In this document: in pieces, positions 44,342 to 53,061 of the stretch
Numbering within the stretch: the first letter of the stretch is position 1
How the letters are laid out: each line of letters starts with the position of its first letter
Source: RGIG3701 sp964438515
Lineage (GTDB): Bacteria > Planctomycetota > Planctomycetia > Pirellulales > Thermoguttaceae
DNA length: 64,000 bases
Reading direction: 5' to 3'
Assembly: GCA_964438515.1 (NCBI GenBank)
Contig: CAYTLK010000008.1
Location: forward strand, 7,357-71,356
Position numbers and translations under genes: made by a program
The notes under the pieces: generated by a model
Database searches by the model: none
What the model saw: the letters and a program-made list of their open reading frames with translations, nothing else
What the model was told of the DNA's origin: nothing

Positions 44342-45961
44342 TCAATGGGACGTTCTTTGCAAAAAATCCTCTTGTTCGAATATCCCGCCGTTGGGTTCAA
44401 TGCGCGGATCTTTCGTTTCCTGCTGAATTTTCAGGAGTTTTTGACTCAAATTCTTTTTCACCGCCTGATACTTCGGGTCGTCCGCAAGATTGATGAGCGC
44501 GTCGGGATCGGTGCGTAAATCATAGAGTTCTTCACTCGGCCGCCGTCCGAACGCCCAGTCCATTTCACGACTCCAGCGCGCTTCTGTCCGATGCGCCAAA
44601 AGCCACTGCTTCGTGGGACCGCCGTCCAAATCCGCAAAAGGACGTCCGTAACTGTCCGAAACACTCGAACGACTCCCATTTTTTGCGTCATTTTCTCCCA
44701 AATCGTCCCCCTCTGGAAGACGTTCAGGCCGATAATTCCGAATGTACAGCCAGTCTTTCGTCCGATACGCACGCGAGGGATACGGTTTATTTCCCTCTCG
44801 AGCGGTCACAAAATGACGCTCACGACCCGTCACGACGAAATCCCGCGTAGAATCCGCCAGTCCCGATGATTCTGATTTTAACACAGGAATCAAACTTCGT
44901 CCCGTCATACATTCGGGAACCTCTGCGTGTGCCGCCTCCAGAATCGTAGGCGCCAAATCCATCAAATTCACAAAATCGTCGAGCCTCCGATTTCCAGGAA
45001 CCTCGTTTCCCCATCGAATAAGAAGCGGAACTTTCGTTCCCAAAGCATACAAATTCGTTTTTCCACGCGGAAACCCCGGGATTCCATGGTCGCCGCTTAC
45101 GATGATGATTGTATTTTCCAGCTCCCCCATTTTCTCCAATATATCAAGAAATCGTCCCATCATCGCATCCAGCGCCAGCGCTTCGCCCAGATAATCGCAG
45201 AAATCCTCACGAACCTCTGCAACGTCTGGCAAAAATTTCGGCAAACGCCCTTTCAAATCGTCTGGATTCAGATTCCAAAGCGCTTTTCCAGACCCTTGAA
45301 CCCACATTCGATGCGTGTTTGTCGGTCCAAAATAGTAACAAAACGGCTGACCCGGCTTGCGACGCGCCAAAAAATCGTCAAAATTTCCCAAACACTCCTG
45401 ATAAATTTCCTCTTTCGCATCCTCCAGCGACTTTCCCTGCGCCGCAAGAAGCGTCACGTTCTGCGAAAACTGATTGAAACGGCCTCCGCATCTGTTGAAC
45501 GCATTCCTTTTTCCGCCCAAAGGCGCATTCGCAGGGTCTCCAGGCCCCCAGCCCTTGTACGTAAAACCGAAATAATAGCCGGCATCTTCCAACAAAAGAG
45601 GAAAAGTGGGAATGGATGCGTCCCAATGCTGCGTCCAAAGATTTGCACCCTCGCCGGTTCTGTAAAAATACTGTCCTGAAAAAAGGGCGCTTCGGCACGG
45701 TGTGCACGACGGCGCACTCACATGAGCGTTCCGAAAACATACACCTTCCCGCGCCACACGATCCATTGAAGGAGTTGAAAACGTCTGATTGATGGGATTT
45801 TCCGAATAACAACTGGCGTACTGTCCCCAATCGTCGGCAAAAAAGAAAAAAATGTTCGGACGCTTTTCCTGAGAAAAAAGACTGCTTCCCGTCAAAATCA
45901 GGAAGACGATTCCGAGACTGAAATTGAAAAAATGCCGGGTAAAATTCGTCATCAAAAACAT
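44342..45961 (-). CDS. Secreted sulfatase (S1 family)
   Basis: A 539-residue exported sulfatase. A signal peptide ends near residue 30 (GSSLFSQ). The mature protein begins RPNIFFFFADDWG with two metal Asp (D43, D44). The formylglycine motif is CTPCRSALFSGQ, with C86 as the modified residue. Later GDHGIPG and FGRRPSEELYDLRTDP are the usual sulfatase metal and C-terminal motifs. It removes sulfate esters from glycans and needs a formylglycine-generating enzyme elsewhere. The ATG at 45961 follows AGGGG. It lies between ruvB and the DUF4139-like gene. Confidence 0.92.
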   Translation of the reverse strand: MFLMTNFTRHFFNFSLGIVFLILTGSSLFSQEKRPNIFFFFADDWGQYASCYSENPINQTFSTPSMDRVAREGVCFRNAHVSAPSCTPCRSALFSGQYFYRTGEGANLWTQHWDASIPTFPLLLEDAGYYFGFTYKGWGPGDPANAPLGGKRNAFNRCGGRFNQFSQNVTLLAAQGKSLEDAKEEIYQECLGNFDDFLARRKPGQPFCYYFGPTNTHRMWVQGSGKALWNLNPDDLKGRLPKFLPDVAEVREDFCDYLGEALALDAMMGRFLDILEKMGELENTIIIVSGDHGIPGFPRGKTNLYALGTKVPLLIRWGNEVPGNRRLDDFVNLMDLAPTILEAAHAEVPECMTGRSLIPVLKSESSGLADSTRDFVVTGRERHFVTAREGNKPYPSRAYRTKDWLYIRNYRPERLPEGDDLGENDAKNGSRSSVSDSYGRPFADLDGGPTKQWLLAHRTEARWSREMDWAFGRRPSEELYDLRTDPDALINLADDPKYQAVKKNLSQKLLKIQQETKDPRIEPNGGIFEQEDFLQRTSH

Positions 45962-46180
45962 TAAAATCCCCTTGAAATCTTTTTTATTAAATGAATATTG
46001 TTGCATAAACAATAAAATAATCAAAAATGTTCAGTACGTTATTCTATCCTGTTCCATTTGTTTCAAAACAACAATCTCCTTCTTTCATTGAATCCTATTT
46101 AAAATCGTACAATATTAAAAGGTGTGCGTCCTGGGTTGTTTAAACGGCGCAGAACGCACATCTTCTGGAATCAGAAGGAC

Positions 46181-47827
46181 TTACAGACTTTCTACGTAGC
46201 GTTCGTACGTGTAGGAAAGAACTTGCGTCTCTCCCGCCGGAAGCTTCAAGTGCCAGGAAACGGTACTTCTTCGGGCTGTGAGCCGCAGCTCGGAGGCGTC
46301 CTGCGTGACGGTTCCATCGTGGTCGGCCGTCAGCGCCTTTCCTTCGACTGGGACCGTCACTATAATTTCCGCCTCACGCGGTTCAAAGTTCCGAATCGTG
46401 ACGGTTCCGGTCAGTTGAACGCAATCGAAACTTCGACCCTGCAAAACGTGAGCCGCAATTTTACGTTCCGTCTCGCTCTGCTGATGTTCCTGACCGATGT
46501 TGATCGACTCGGTGAGCGCCAATTCTCCCACACTGTTTTTCGGCGTGTATTTCAGCGTGTCTTCCGTCAGAGCCTGCGAGCCGGAAACTGCGATGCAGGG
46601 TCCCGTCGTCCACGCGGTCGGCGTCTCGTTGTGCACGCGCAGAGAATGCGTCATTTTCCCTCCCACATTCCACTGATAAATGTGCGAGTATCGTATTTTG
46701 TACGAAAACAGCGTCAGCATCGCGCGCTCGCCCCGTCGGAGCGTCAGATTTTTGCGTGTATAAACCGTATAATCGGACGCTCCGGCCGCATCGATTGCAG
46801 GAACGCTTCCCAGCACCTGCTGAACGTTCGTACTTTCTGCCGAAACGGGAACGGTCGCTGCGGTGGATGCGGAGGCGGAACGGGAGATTTCCGGCGCGGA
46901 ATTCATCACCTGCTGCGTCATCATCTGCTGCGGAATTTGAAGATTCGCGGAGGCCGCAAGGTTCGTTCCGAGGGTGCGGATCGCCTGACCGACGACGAGC
47001 GGCGTCATGAATTCCGTGTGCATAAAATGAGGGACGCCGACGACGAGATGAACGTCTGTACCGATTAAATCTTCCGCTTCATTAATAATGGTTCCGCGCA
47101 GCGTCAGTTCTGCGGTTTCATCGTCGAGAATCGTCAGCGAGTATTCCGGAACCCACGCAATTCCACTGCGCAAATACGACATTCCAAGCGTCACCTCTTT
47201 CGTTTCGGAAGAAGAAGTGTCGGAAGAAGCATCCGATTTTTCAGAATCTTGTTCGATTTTCGAATTTCCCACGTGTACGCGCAGAGGAAGGTCGAGAATC
47301 TGCATTTTACGGATTTCCGACAGCGAAACGGCAAAGCGGTCGGAGTTGGACTCCAGAATCGCGTAGGAATCGGTCAGATTGATGAACTTTCCAGCACTCG
47401 TCGTGTCGGTTTCTCCTCTGCGGCAGGTGAGTTCGATATTTAGTCCCAAACAGGGTGCGAGCGCGGCGTGACGCGCCTCAAGCGTGTCGGGTTTTTGCCG
47501 ACCGTCAAACTCAAGAATTTCGCCGGGTCCCAACGCAATCGTATCGACCGCAGAACCTTCATTTTGCGAGTAAACCGCAAAGGTTCCAAACGCAGCAGGA
47601 GGAACGGACGCACCGCGGCACCAACCCTCGTGAAGCTGCACCTTTCCTTCTTGTACGAAAAATCCCAGCCCGTTTTTGAAAATCGCGACGCTTTTCGTTT
47701 GCGGGTGCCAGACGTTCGGGTGTGTTTGTGTGTCGGGCAGAACCGCCTCCTCTGCGTGCGCTGCGTTCAGGAAGGAACTTCCGGCAAACAAGCAGGCGAG
47801 AAGCATGAAAACAAGGTTTTTTCTCAT
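46181..47827 (-). CDS. Secreted DUF4139-like protein
   Basis: A 548-residue exported protein. A signal peptide (MRKNLVFMLLACLFAGSSFLNAAHA) is followed by a beta-rich N-terminal part and, from about residue 195, the segment GMSYLRSGIAWVPEYSLTI with TLRGTIINEAEDLIGTDVHLVVGVP, typical of the DUF4139 domain (mucoidy inhibitor-like). The usual DUF4140 coiled-coil N-terminal domain is not seen. The role is unknown; such proteins often sit in the periplasm. The ATG follows GGGAGATTTCG. Immediately upstream of it begins a contig-overlap gap. Confidence 0.6.
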   Translation of the reverse strand: MRKNLVFMLLACLFAGSSFLNAAHAEEAVLPDTQTHPNVWHPQTKSVAIFKNGLGFFVQEGKVQLHEGWCRGASVPPAAFGTFAVYSQNEGSAVDTIALGPGEILEFDGRQKPDTLEARHAALAPCLGLNIELTCRRGETDTTSAGKFINLTDSYAILESNSDRFAVSLSEIRKMQILDLPLRVHVGNSKIEQDSEKSDASSDTSSSETKEVTLGMSYLRSGIAWVPEYSLTILDDETAELTLRGTIINEAEDLIGTDVHLVVGVPHFMHTEFMTPLVVGQAIRTLGTNLAASANLQIPQQMMTQQVMNSAPEISRSASASTAATVPVSAESTNVQQVLGSVPAIDAAGASDYTVYTRKNLTLRRGERAMLTLFSYKIRYSHIYQWNVGGKMTHSLRVHNETPTAWTTGPCIAVSGSQALTEDTLKYTPKNSVGELALTESINIGQEHQQSETERKIAAHVLQGRSFDCVQLTGTVTIRNFEPREAEIIVTVPVEGKALTADHDGTVTQDASELRLTARRSTVSWHLKLPAGETQVLSYTYERYVESL

Positions 47828-47856
47828 CGAAATCTCCCAAAATGAAATAAGTACAA

Positions 47857-47956
47857 NNNNNNNNNNNNNNNNNNNNNNNNNNNNNNNNNNNNNNNNNNNN
47901 NNNNNNNNNNNNNNNNNNNNNNNNNNNNNNNNNNNNNNNNNNNNNNNNNNNNNNNN
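47857..47956. other. Spurious assembly gap with duplicated flanks
   Basis: The 46 bases before the gap (47811-47856) are identical to those after it (47957-48002): both include ACAAGGTTTTTTCTCATCG and GAAATAAGTACAA. The two contigs therefore overlap, and the 100 N and one copy of the flank should not exist. Confidence 0.85.
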
Positions 47957-48004
47957 ACAAGGTTTTTTCTCATCGAAATCTCCCAAAATGAAATAAGTAC
48001 AATT

Positions 48005-50632
48005 TTATTCTTCAATCGAAATTTCATACCAAACCGTTTTGTACTGCGGTCCGATTGAAATGACGGTTTTTCCAGCTTCGTTCGTTGTGACGGGAATTTC
48101 GGTGATTCGGTTTCCGTGATGGTTCAGGGCGTATACTTTCACGCTCGCAGCGTCAGCCGGAATCGTAATTTCCGCAGGAATTCCTTCTGCAACGACGGGC
48201 GCGTCTCCCCACGAGCTGAAATGGATGCGGTTTCCCGGACGTTCTTCGGCGATTTGATTCGAATTTCCGCAGAACCCCGTCGCAGCGAGCAAAATATCGG
48301 AGGCTCCATTCGTTCCAAAACCGTTGGCGTTGCGGGACGTCATCGAAATTGTCGCCCATCCGAGACGGGTTTTTCCGACAGAAAGCGTCACATCGTTTCC
48401 TAAATCGAACGTTTTTCCTTCTGTGTATCCCGTAAACAGCTTCGTGTTGGGCGATTTCACGAGGAAAACGCCTTTTTCGGGGGTGGAATCATCCCAAACC
48501 AGTTCGCCGGTGTCGCTCACGTAGATTCCGTTTCGATCGCCGAGCGCCATTTCAGCGTCGGAAGCGCCCGTTACTTCGTCTTTTTGCGCGTGAAGCGCCA
48601 CTTCCGTCTGATGCACGAGCGGCATACGTCCGTCCACGCCCATCTGACCGACGCTGAGACTGAGCGTCTGACGTTTCGCGATTTTTTCGAGTTCCGTCTC
48701 CGTCGTAAAATGAGCCGTCACGGTCTCGCGAGCCGGCTGAACGTCGCCGCGCAGGAACATTGCGGCACACGCAGGAATATGCGCCAGTACGTCCGTTCTG
48801 CAAATCATACTGAAAAAGTACGTATTTTTGCCGGGCTGGAAGTCGGGATTGTGATTGTACGTGTATTCAAACACGCCGTCCCAATCCTGAAACGCCCCGT
48901 ACGCCCGCAGCATCGGCTGACCTTCGGCCCCGTAATAATTCGGGAACGGATGATTGTACTCGCTCACCGTGAACGGTTTCCCCGCCACACGCTGACCCGC
49001 CATCGACGTCACACAGTTGTACGCGCTGTTTACCATCGGACGATTTCCGATTTCCCAGTCGGTGCAGACGCTCGGATGGAGCCAGTATGCGTGATGATCG
49101 ACGTAATCGAGAGCCGCCTGAACGAACGACGGCGAGTAATTCAGCTGCGTTCCGGAAACGGGCTGCGGCGCGTGAAGTTCGTCGTGAATGAACGCACACA
49201 TTCCGCTCCAGTACGCACTTTCCGTGTCGTTGAGGAACTGCGAAAAGTCGGCACGCAGCACGGGAGGCGCAAATTCGCGGGATTTCAGCACCGGAATGGT
49301 TCCGTCTTCGAGCGAGCCGGAGACCTGAAAACCTTTGGCGCCGGACTGGAAGGAAAGGTCCGCAATCTCGTATTTTCCGACGGGGAAACGCGTAATCTGC
49401 ACCTCTGCGGAACTACTGTTTTCTGCGACGATAATCGGAAATGTGACGGTTTTCCAATCTTTTCCGACGTCGAAACGGGTCAGAAGTCCGAGCGAGCGCC
49501 ATCCTCCGTCTGTGTCCGCGAGTGCTGTACCGATTTCAGCCGTTCCGGTTCCGTCGAGGCGTCGAATGCGGAAACTCAGGGTGTATACGCCGTCTTTTTT
49601 GACGGAAACACGGCGATGGATTTTCGGGTACATATTTCCGCTTTCCGCAACGTCGAGCGTCAGGACGCCGCCGGCGCTCTCGGTCGAGACGGAACCTTTT
49701 TCCAGAACCTGAAGTTCCCAGGTTTTTCCGTCGAACGCAATCGGATCCGTGAATTTTCCTTCAGGAATCTGTTCGTCGTGAAGCGCGATTTCTTCGCATT
49801 TCCACAAATCGTTCAACTTTTCGATCGAGCCGTACTTTTTCTGAAGCCAGACGTTCCACTGACGCTGCATTTCGTCCGCAAACGTCTTCGGAAGCGCATC
49901 CATCGCGCCGTTGAGGTAGTTGCGCCACAACGCATTTTCGTTATTAATTTCAATCACCGCGACGGACGGTTCCTCAATGTACGCGAGACCCGTGTACGGA
50001 TTCACGTGCGTGAGGAGTTCGCGTGCGTATTTTTTCTGTTCCTCAATCATTCGCGGTTCGTAATTGTCGGTCCCTTTATTCGCCCAAGGTCCGCCTTTTT
50101 CGAAACCGTCGCGTTCGTCCCAGAATCGAGCAACGTGCAGATTCATGTCGACGTAAATCCCTCGTTTTTTCAGTGCAGAAATCAAATAATCCTGTCGGTC
50201 GCGCTGTTCGGCACTCAGAATTTTCTGAGTCGTTTCGTTTTCCTCGACGATTCCCGGCAGAGGGTCAAACATGAAGGTTCCGTAAGCCGAATCAAAGTAA
50301 TGAAGACGAACGCAGTTGATTCCGAAACGCGCGAGACGCTCCGCCAGCAGGTCCGCCTCTTCGTGCTTCGGAAAGTTTGCGGGACCGGTGAGATTCGTGG
50401 CGTGCAGACGGACGCGGCCCTTCGAATTCACGAAATGTCCGTTCTCGACGCGGAGAAAACCTCCGTTTCCTGCGGGTGCGTCCAGCAGATGCGCCATACT
50501 CGTCGCGTTTTGCGGTCCGTCGTACGAAATCACGAACGGAAACAGTTCCGAATCCTGTGCGGAAATCGGATTCTGTGTGCAAAGCATCATAAAAGCGGTC
50601 AAAAACGCGGCTGAAAGGATTCTTTTTATCAT
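48005..50632 (-). CDS. Secreted GH5-like glycosidase with inserted CBM
   Basis: An 875-residue exported protein. A signal peptide (about 1-25) leads to a clan-A TIM barrel: NGGFLRVENGHFVNSKGRVRLHATNL, FGINCVRLHYFDS, acid/base E232 in EINNENAL and nucleophile E558 in TVSEYNHP. Between the two halves of the barrel lies a beta-sandwich of about 150 residues (about 290-440), probably a CBM4/9/11-like module (VYTLSFRIRRLDGTGTAEIG, WKTVTFPIIVAENSSSAEVQ). A C-terminal beta domain ends in VYALNHHGNRITEIPV. It begins upstream of the overlap gap region, close to the DUF4139-like gene. Substrate is not evident. Confidence 0.75.
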   Translation of the reverse strand: MIKRILSAAFLTAFMMLCTQNPISAQDSELFPFVISYDGPQNATSMAHLLDAPAGNGGFLRVENGHFVNSKGRVRLHATNLTGPANFPKHEEADLLAERLARFGINCVRLHYFDSAYGTFMFDPLPGIVEENETTQKILSAEQRDRQDYLISALKKRGIYVDMNLHVARFWDERDGFEKGGPWANKGTDNYEPRMIEEQKKYARELLTHVNPYTGLAYIEEPSVAVIEINNENALWRNYLNGAMDALPKTFADEMQRQWNVWLQKKYGSIEKLNDLWKCEEIALHDEQIPEGKFTDPIAFDGKTWELQVLEKGSVSTESAGGVLTLDVAESGNMYPKIHRRVSVKKDGVYTLSFRIRRLDGTGTAEIGTALADTDGGWRSLGLLTRFDVGKDWKTVTFPIIVAENSSSAEVQITRFPVGKYEIADLSFQSGAKGFQVSGSLEDGTIPVLKSREFAPPVLRADFSQFLNDTESAYWSGMCAFIHDELHAPQPVSGTQLNYSPSFVQAALDYVDHHAYWLHPSVCTDWEIGNRPMVNSAYNCVTSMAGQRVAGKPFTVSEYNHPFPNYYGAEGQPMLRAYGAFQDWDGVFEYTYNHNPDFQPGKNTYFFSMICRTDVLAHIPACAAMFLRGDVQPARETVTAHFTTETELEKIAKRQTLSLSVGQMGVDGRMPLVHQTEVALHAQKDEVTGASDAEMALGDRNGIYVSDTGELVWDDSTPEKGVFLVKSPNTKLFTGYTEGKTFDLGNDVTLSVGKTRLGWATISMTSRNANGFGTNGASDILLAATGFCGNSNQIAEERPGNRIHFSSWGDAPVVAEGIPAEITIPADAASVKVYALNHHGNRITEIPVTTNEAGKTVISIGPQYKTVWYEISIEE

Positions 50633-50683
50633 TTTTAATCTTTCTTTAATCTATTTTATATTCGAAACTATTCAACAAAAAAA

Positions 50684-52819
50684 CTAAGGTGCGGGTTTGA
50701 ACCCTTCGGCGCGCACGACCCACTGACCATTTCGGGGAAAACCAGGAGCCTCGCCGCGAGATCGATCGACCTGCGGCGCGCCGTCCCAGCCGCCCGCCAT
50801 CATTCCGATTGCGTAAAGCAGGCCGCCGTTTCCGGGGAGGTAGGGACACGGATTGTTCGCGTTCACGCCACGGGCGTCGTATGCGTTTCGCGGACTGGGA
50901 TGAAGCAGCATCTCGACCGCAATTTCAGGCTCTCCGACGCGTGCAGCACACATCGCCGTCCAAGGAAAATCCCAGCCCCAAACGCGGTCCCACTTCCACG
51001 TTTCGACGACTTTTTTGAGCGTTCGACGTGCAATTTCGGGGGAGACGCCTTCCGTCGGCGGAATCATTCCGTACACGCCGATGAGGTTGGGATGTTCCCA
51101 GTTATAATTTTCGTACGAATCGAGCCACTCGGCCGAATGAATCCAGACGGACTCCGATTCGGGACGGCCCGGAAGGGTCGGAAGGGGCGCAAGATGGTCG
51201 GCGATTTCGTCCCATTGTGCGACGCGTTCGAGGCCGAGACGTTCCCGCCAGAGGTTCGCCTCACGCAGTCCGAAGCGCCAGTATGCGAGATCAAACATGC
51301 TGTCGCGCGTGATTCCCCGTTCACTGGGCGGCATCACGGGGTCGAGGTGGTAAATGCCGTCTTTATCGGGACTTCCGACGTAATCGGCCATATATTTTGC
51401 GGTTTCGTCCAGAATTTCCGCCCACTTTTTGAGCGTGTCGGAGTTGGAACGATTTCGATACTCCAATTCTGCGAAAATCATCGGGTGCGGCTGCTTCCAC
51501 AACAGAACCTGATTCCCGCTCCACGGAGCCGTCCGACTTTCGGGACCCGTCGATTTCTGCCACTGCGCGCCGGCGTACCCCAGCTGTTTTGCGAGCTTTT
51601 TCGCCGCCGGAAGATTGTGTTTGTAGCACCCAAGCGCCCGATCGGAGAGTTCGAGCCGGTCCCAAAGTGCGTAGTGCGCCAGATGCCAGTAAATCATCTC
51701 GCCGTGGTACTGACCGCGCCACGGGTCGGTCCCCATCAACCCGGTTTCTGCCGGCGGATACGAACCTGCGGAATTCGTGCGCATGAGGTACTGCGACAGA
51801 ACGATGCGCCGTTCCAGTTCGAACCAGCGGGGGTCTTTACTTTCCGAAAGATCGATGGCCGCGCCGGATTTCCAGTATTTTTCCCACGCATCCGCCGTCG
51901 ACTTTCGAAGCTGTGCGAAATTCAAATCTTTGTGTTTGAGTTCGGGCGCACCCTCGTAGAAACCGCAGAAAAACTCGCATGTGTCGCCGTCAGACGCAAT
52001 TGTAAGCGAGTGACACGTTGGGTTCAGCTGCAAAACGTTGTTTCCTGCACACTGAATCAGAACAGTGTAGCGGAAATCATCTTCCGTCCTCCGAATGACG
52101 GCGCGGTGCGTCGAATTTCCGGGTACGACGGTCGTCGTGTGACGTTCGTCGGGTCCAAAATCGCCGCTCCAGTTCGCCGTTTGAATCGTCGGATAGGGAA
52201 AATCAATCGAAACGAGAATCTTTCCACTCTGTACAAGATTCGAAACAACGCGCACCGCCGTGAGGTCGGAATCCATCGAAACGAACGTCTCGACGCGTAC
52301 CGACTCGCCGTCGATTTGAAATTCTGCGGTGTGCAATCCCGTCCAAAGGTCGTATTTTCGAGTCGCGGACTGAATTTCGTTGTTCGTAATCGGCGTTCCG
52401 TCAGGTCGAGCGAGACGAATGCGCGCGAGGTCGGCGCGGTGCGGATTGTCGAACGTCCACTGACGCAGCGTCTGTTTTTCCTTCGGCCACGAATTGTCGC
52501 CGGCGTGCGGCTGGTTTCGTCCCTCTTGAAACGTTCCGGTTTCTGGAACGTCTGCGGCTGTGAATCCGTCCGGCAGCGGAAACGAGTGCCAGCCCCAGTG
52601 CGACATCGTGTTTCCCGCAACGGTTTGCAGTCCCGTTCGGTCCACATTGAAGCAGAACTCTCCGTTTCCGAGCGGCACAATCGCCCCGGAATCTGTGATT
52701 GGGTGACGATTTACGACTTCGTGACGGTCAATTCCCTCCGCGCAGGCTCTTTCGGCCGTTCCCGCGGCGGCTCCGCAGACGATGCAGCTCAAAAAAAAGA
52801 ATAAAATGTATCTTTTCAT
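50684..52819 (-). CDS. Secreted six-hairpin glycosidase
   Basis: A 711-residue exported protein with a signal peptide (about 1-25, ending GTAERACAEG region). The N-terminal beta-sandwich (GNGEFCFNVDRTGLQT, LARPDGTPIT) and the helical part from about 320 (RIVLSQYLMRTNSAGSYPPAETGLMG, WRGQYHGEMIYWHLAHYALWDR) resemble the (alpha/alpha)6 enzymes of GH65, GH94 and GH95. The acid residue is not clear to me. The end is GNGGLLYAIGMMAGGWDG. It lies between the Gfo/Idh/MocA and the GH5-like genes. A relation to GH65 or to GH95 fucosidases remains open. Confidence 0.65.
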   Translation of the reverse strand: MKRYILFFFLSCIVCGAAAGTAERACAEGIDRHEVVNRHPITDSGAIVPLGNGEFCFNVDRTGLQTVAGNTMSHWGWHSFPLPDGFTAADVPETGTFQEGRNQPHAGDNSWPKEKQTLRQWTFDNPHRADLARIRLARPDGTPITNNEIQSATRKYDLWTGLHTAEFQIDGESVRVETFVSMDSDLTAVRVVSNLVQSGKILVSIDFPYPTIQTANWSGDFGPDERHTTTVVPGNSTHRAVIRRTEDDFRYTVLIQCAGNNVLQLNPTCHSLTIASDGDTCEFFCGFYEGAPELKHKDLNFAQLRKSTADAWEKYWKSGAAIDLSESKDPRWFELERRIVLSQYLMRTNSAGSYPPAETGLMGTDPWRGQYHGEMIYWHLAHYALWDRLELSDRALGCYKHNLPAAKKLAKQLGYAGAQWQKSTGPESRTAPWSGNQVLLWKQPHPMIFAELEYRNRSNSDTLKKWAEILDETAKYMADYVGSPDKDGIYHLDPVMPPSERGITRDSMFDLAYWRFGLREANLWRERLGLERVAQWDEIADHLAPLPTLPGRPESESVWIHSAEWLDSYENYNWEHPNLIGVYGMIPPTEGVSPEIARRTLKKVVETWKWDRVWGWDFPWTAMCAARVGEPEIAVEMLLHPSPRNAYDARGVNANNPCPYLPGNGGLLYAIGMMAGGWDGAPQVDRSRGEAPGFPRNGQWVVRAEGFKPAP

Positions 52820-52868
52820 ACAATTAGTTTCTGTTCTATTAGTTATTTGTACAAATTTAAATTATATA

Positions 52869-53030
52869 CGAATCTCACTTTAAAATTCCGGAAATCGTTA
52901 TGTGTTTTTCGGCTTCGGTTGCACGCGCGATTCACCCTATCGGGAGAATCTGGCTGCCCGTAATGTCGTGGCGGTCGTGGGGAAAAAACATTTTGAATGT
53001 TGTTTTTTCCCCAGACCCCTTTTTCAAAAA
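52869..53030. repeat. Dispersed intergenic repeat, copy 4
   Basis: From the TATA at 52864 it contains GAATCTCACTTTAAAATTCC, GTTTTTCGGCTTCGGTTGC, ACGCGCGATTCACCC and GGCTGCCCGTAATGTCGT. The last 54 bases (from GTGGGGAAAAAACATT, ending CCCCTTTTTCAAAAA) occur inverted at the window end (63946-64000). They include a hairpin GGGGAAAAAACATT / AATGTTGTTTTTTCCCC. Confidence 0.65.
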
Positions 53031-53061
53031 CTTCTTGGTATTTAGTTTTTAGAACATCCTT

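Noticed and set aside
48584..50614. Long plus-strand open frame of 676 codons
   Set aside because: It is antisense to a clear GH5-like gene, rich in Arg/His/Phe/Val as antisense frames are, with no ribosome site or known motif.
50900..52804. Plus-strand open frame of 634 codons
   Set aside because: Antisense to the six-hairpin glycosidase, without family resemblance.
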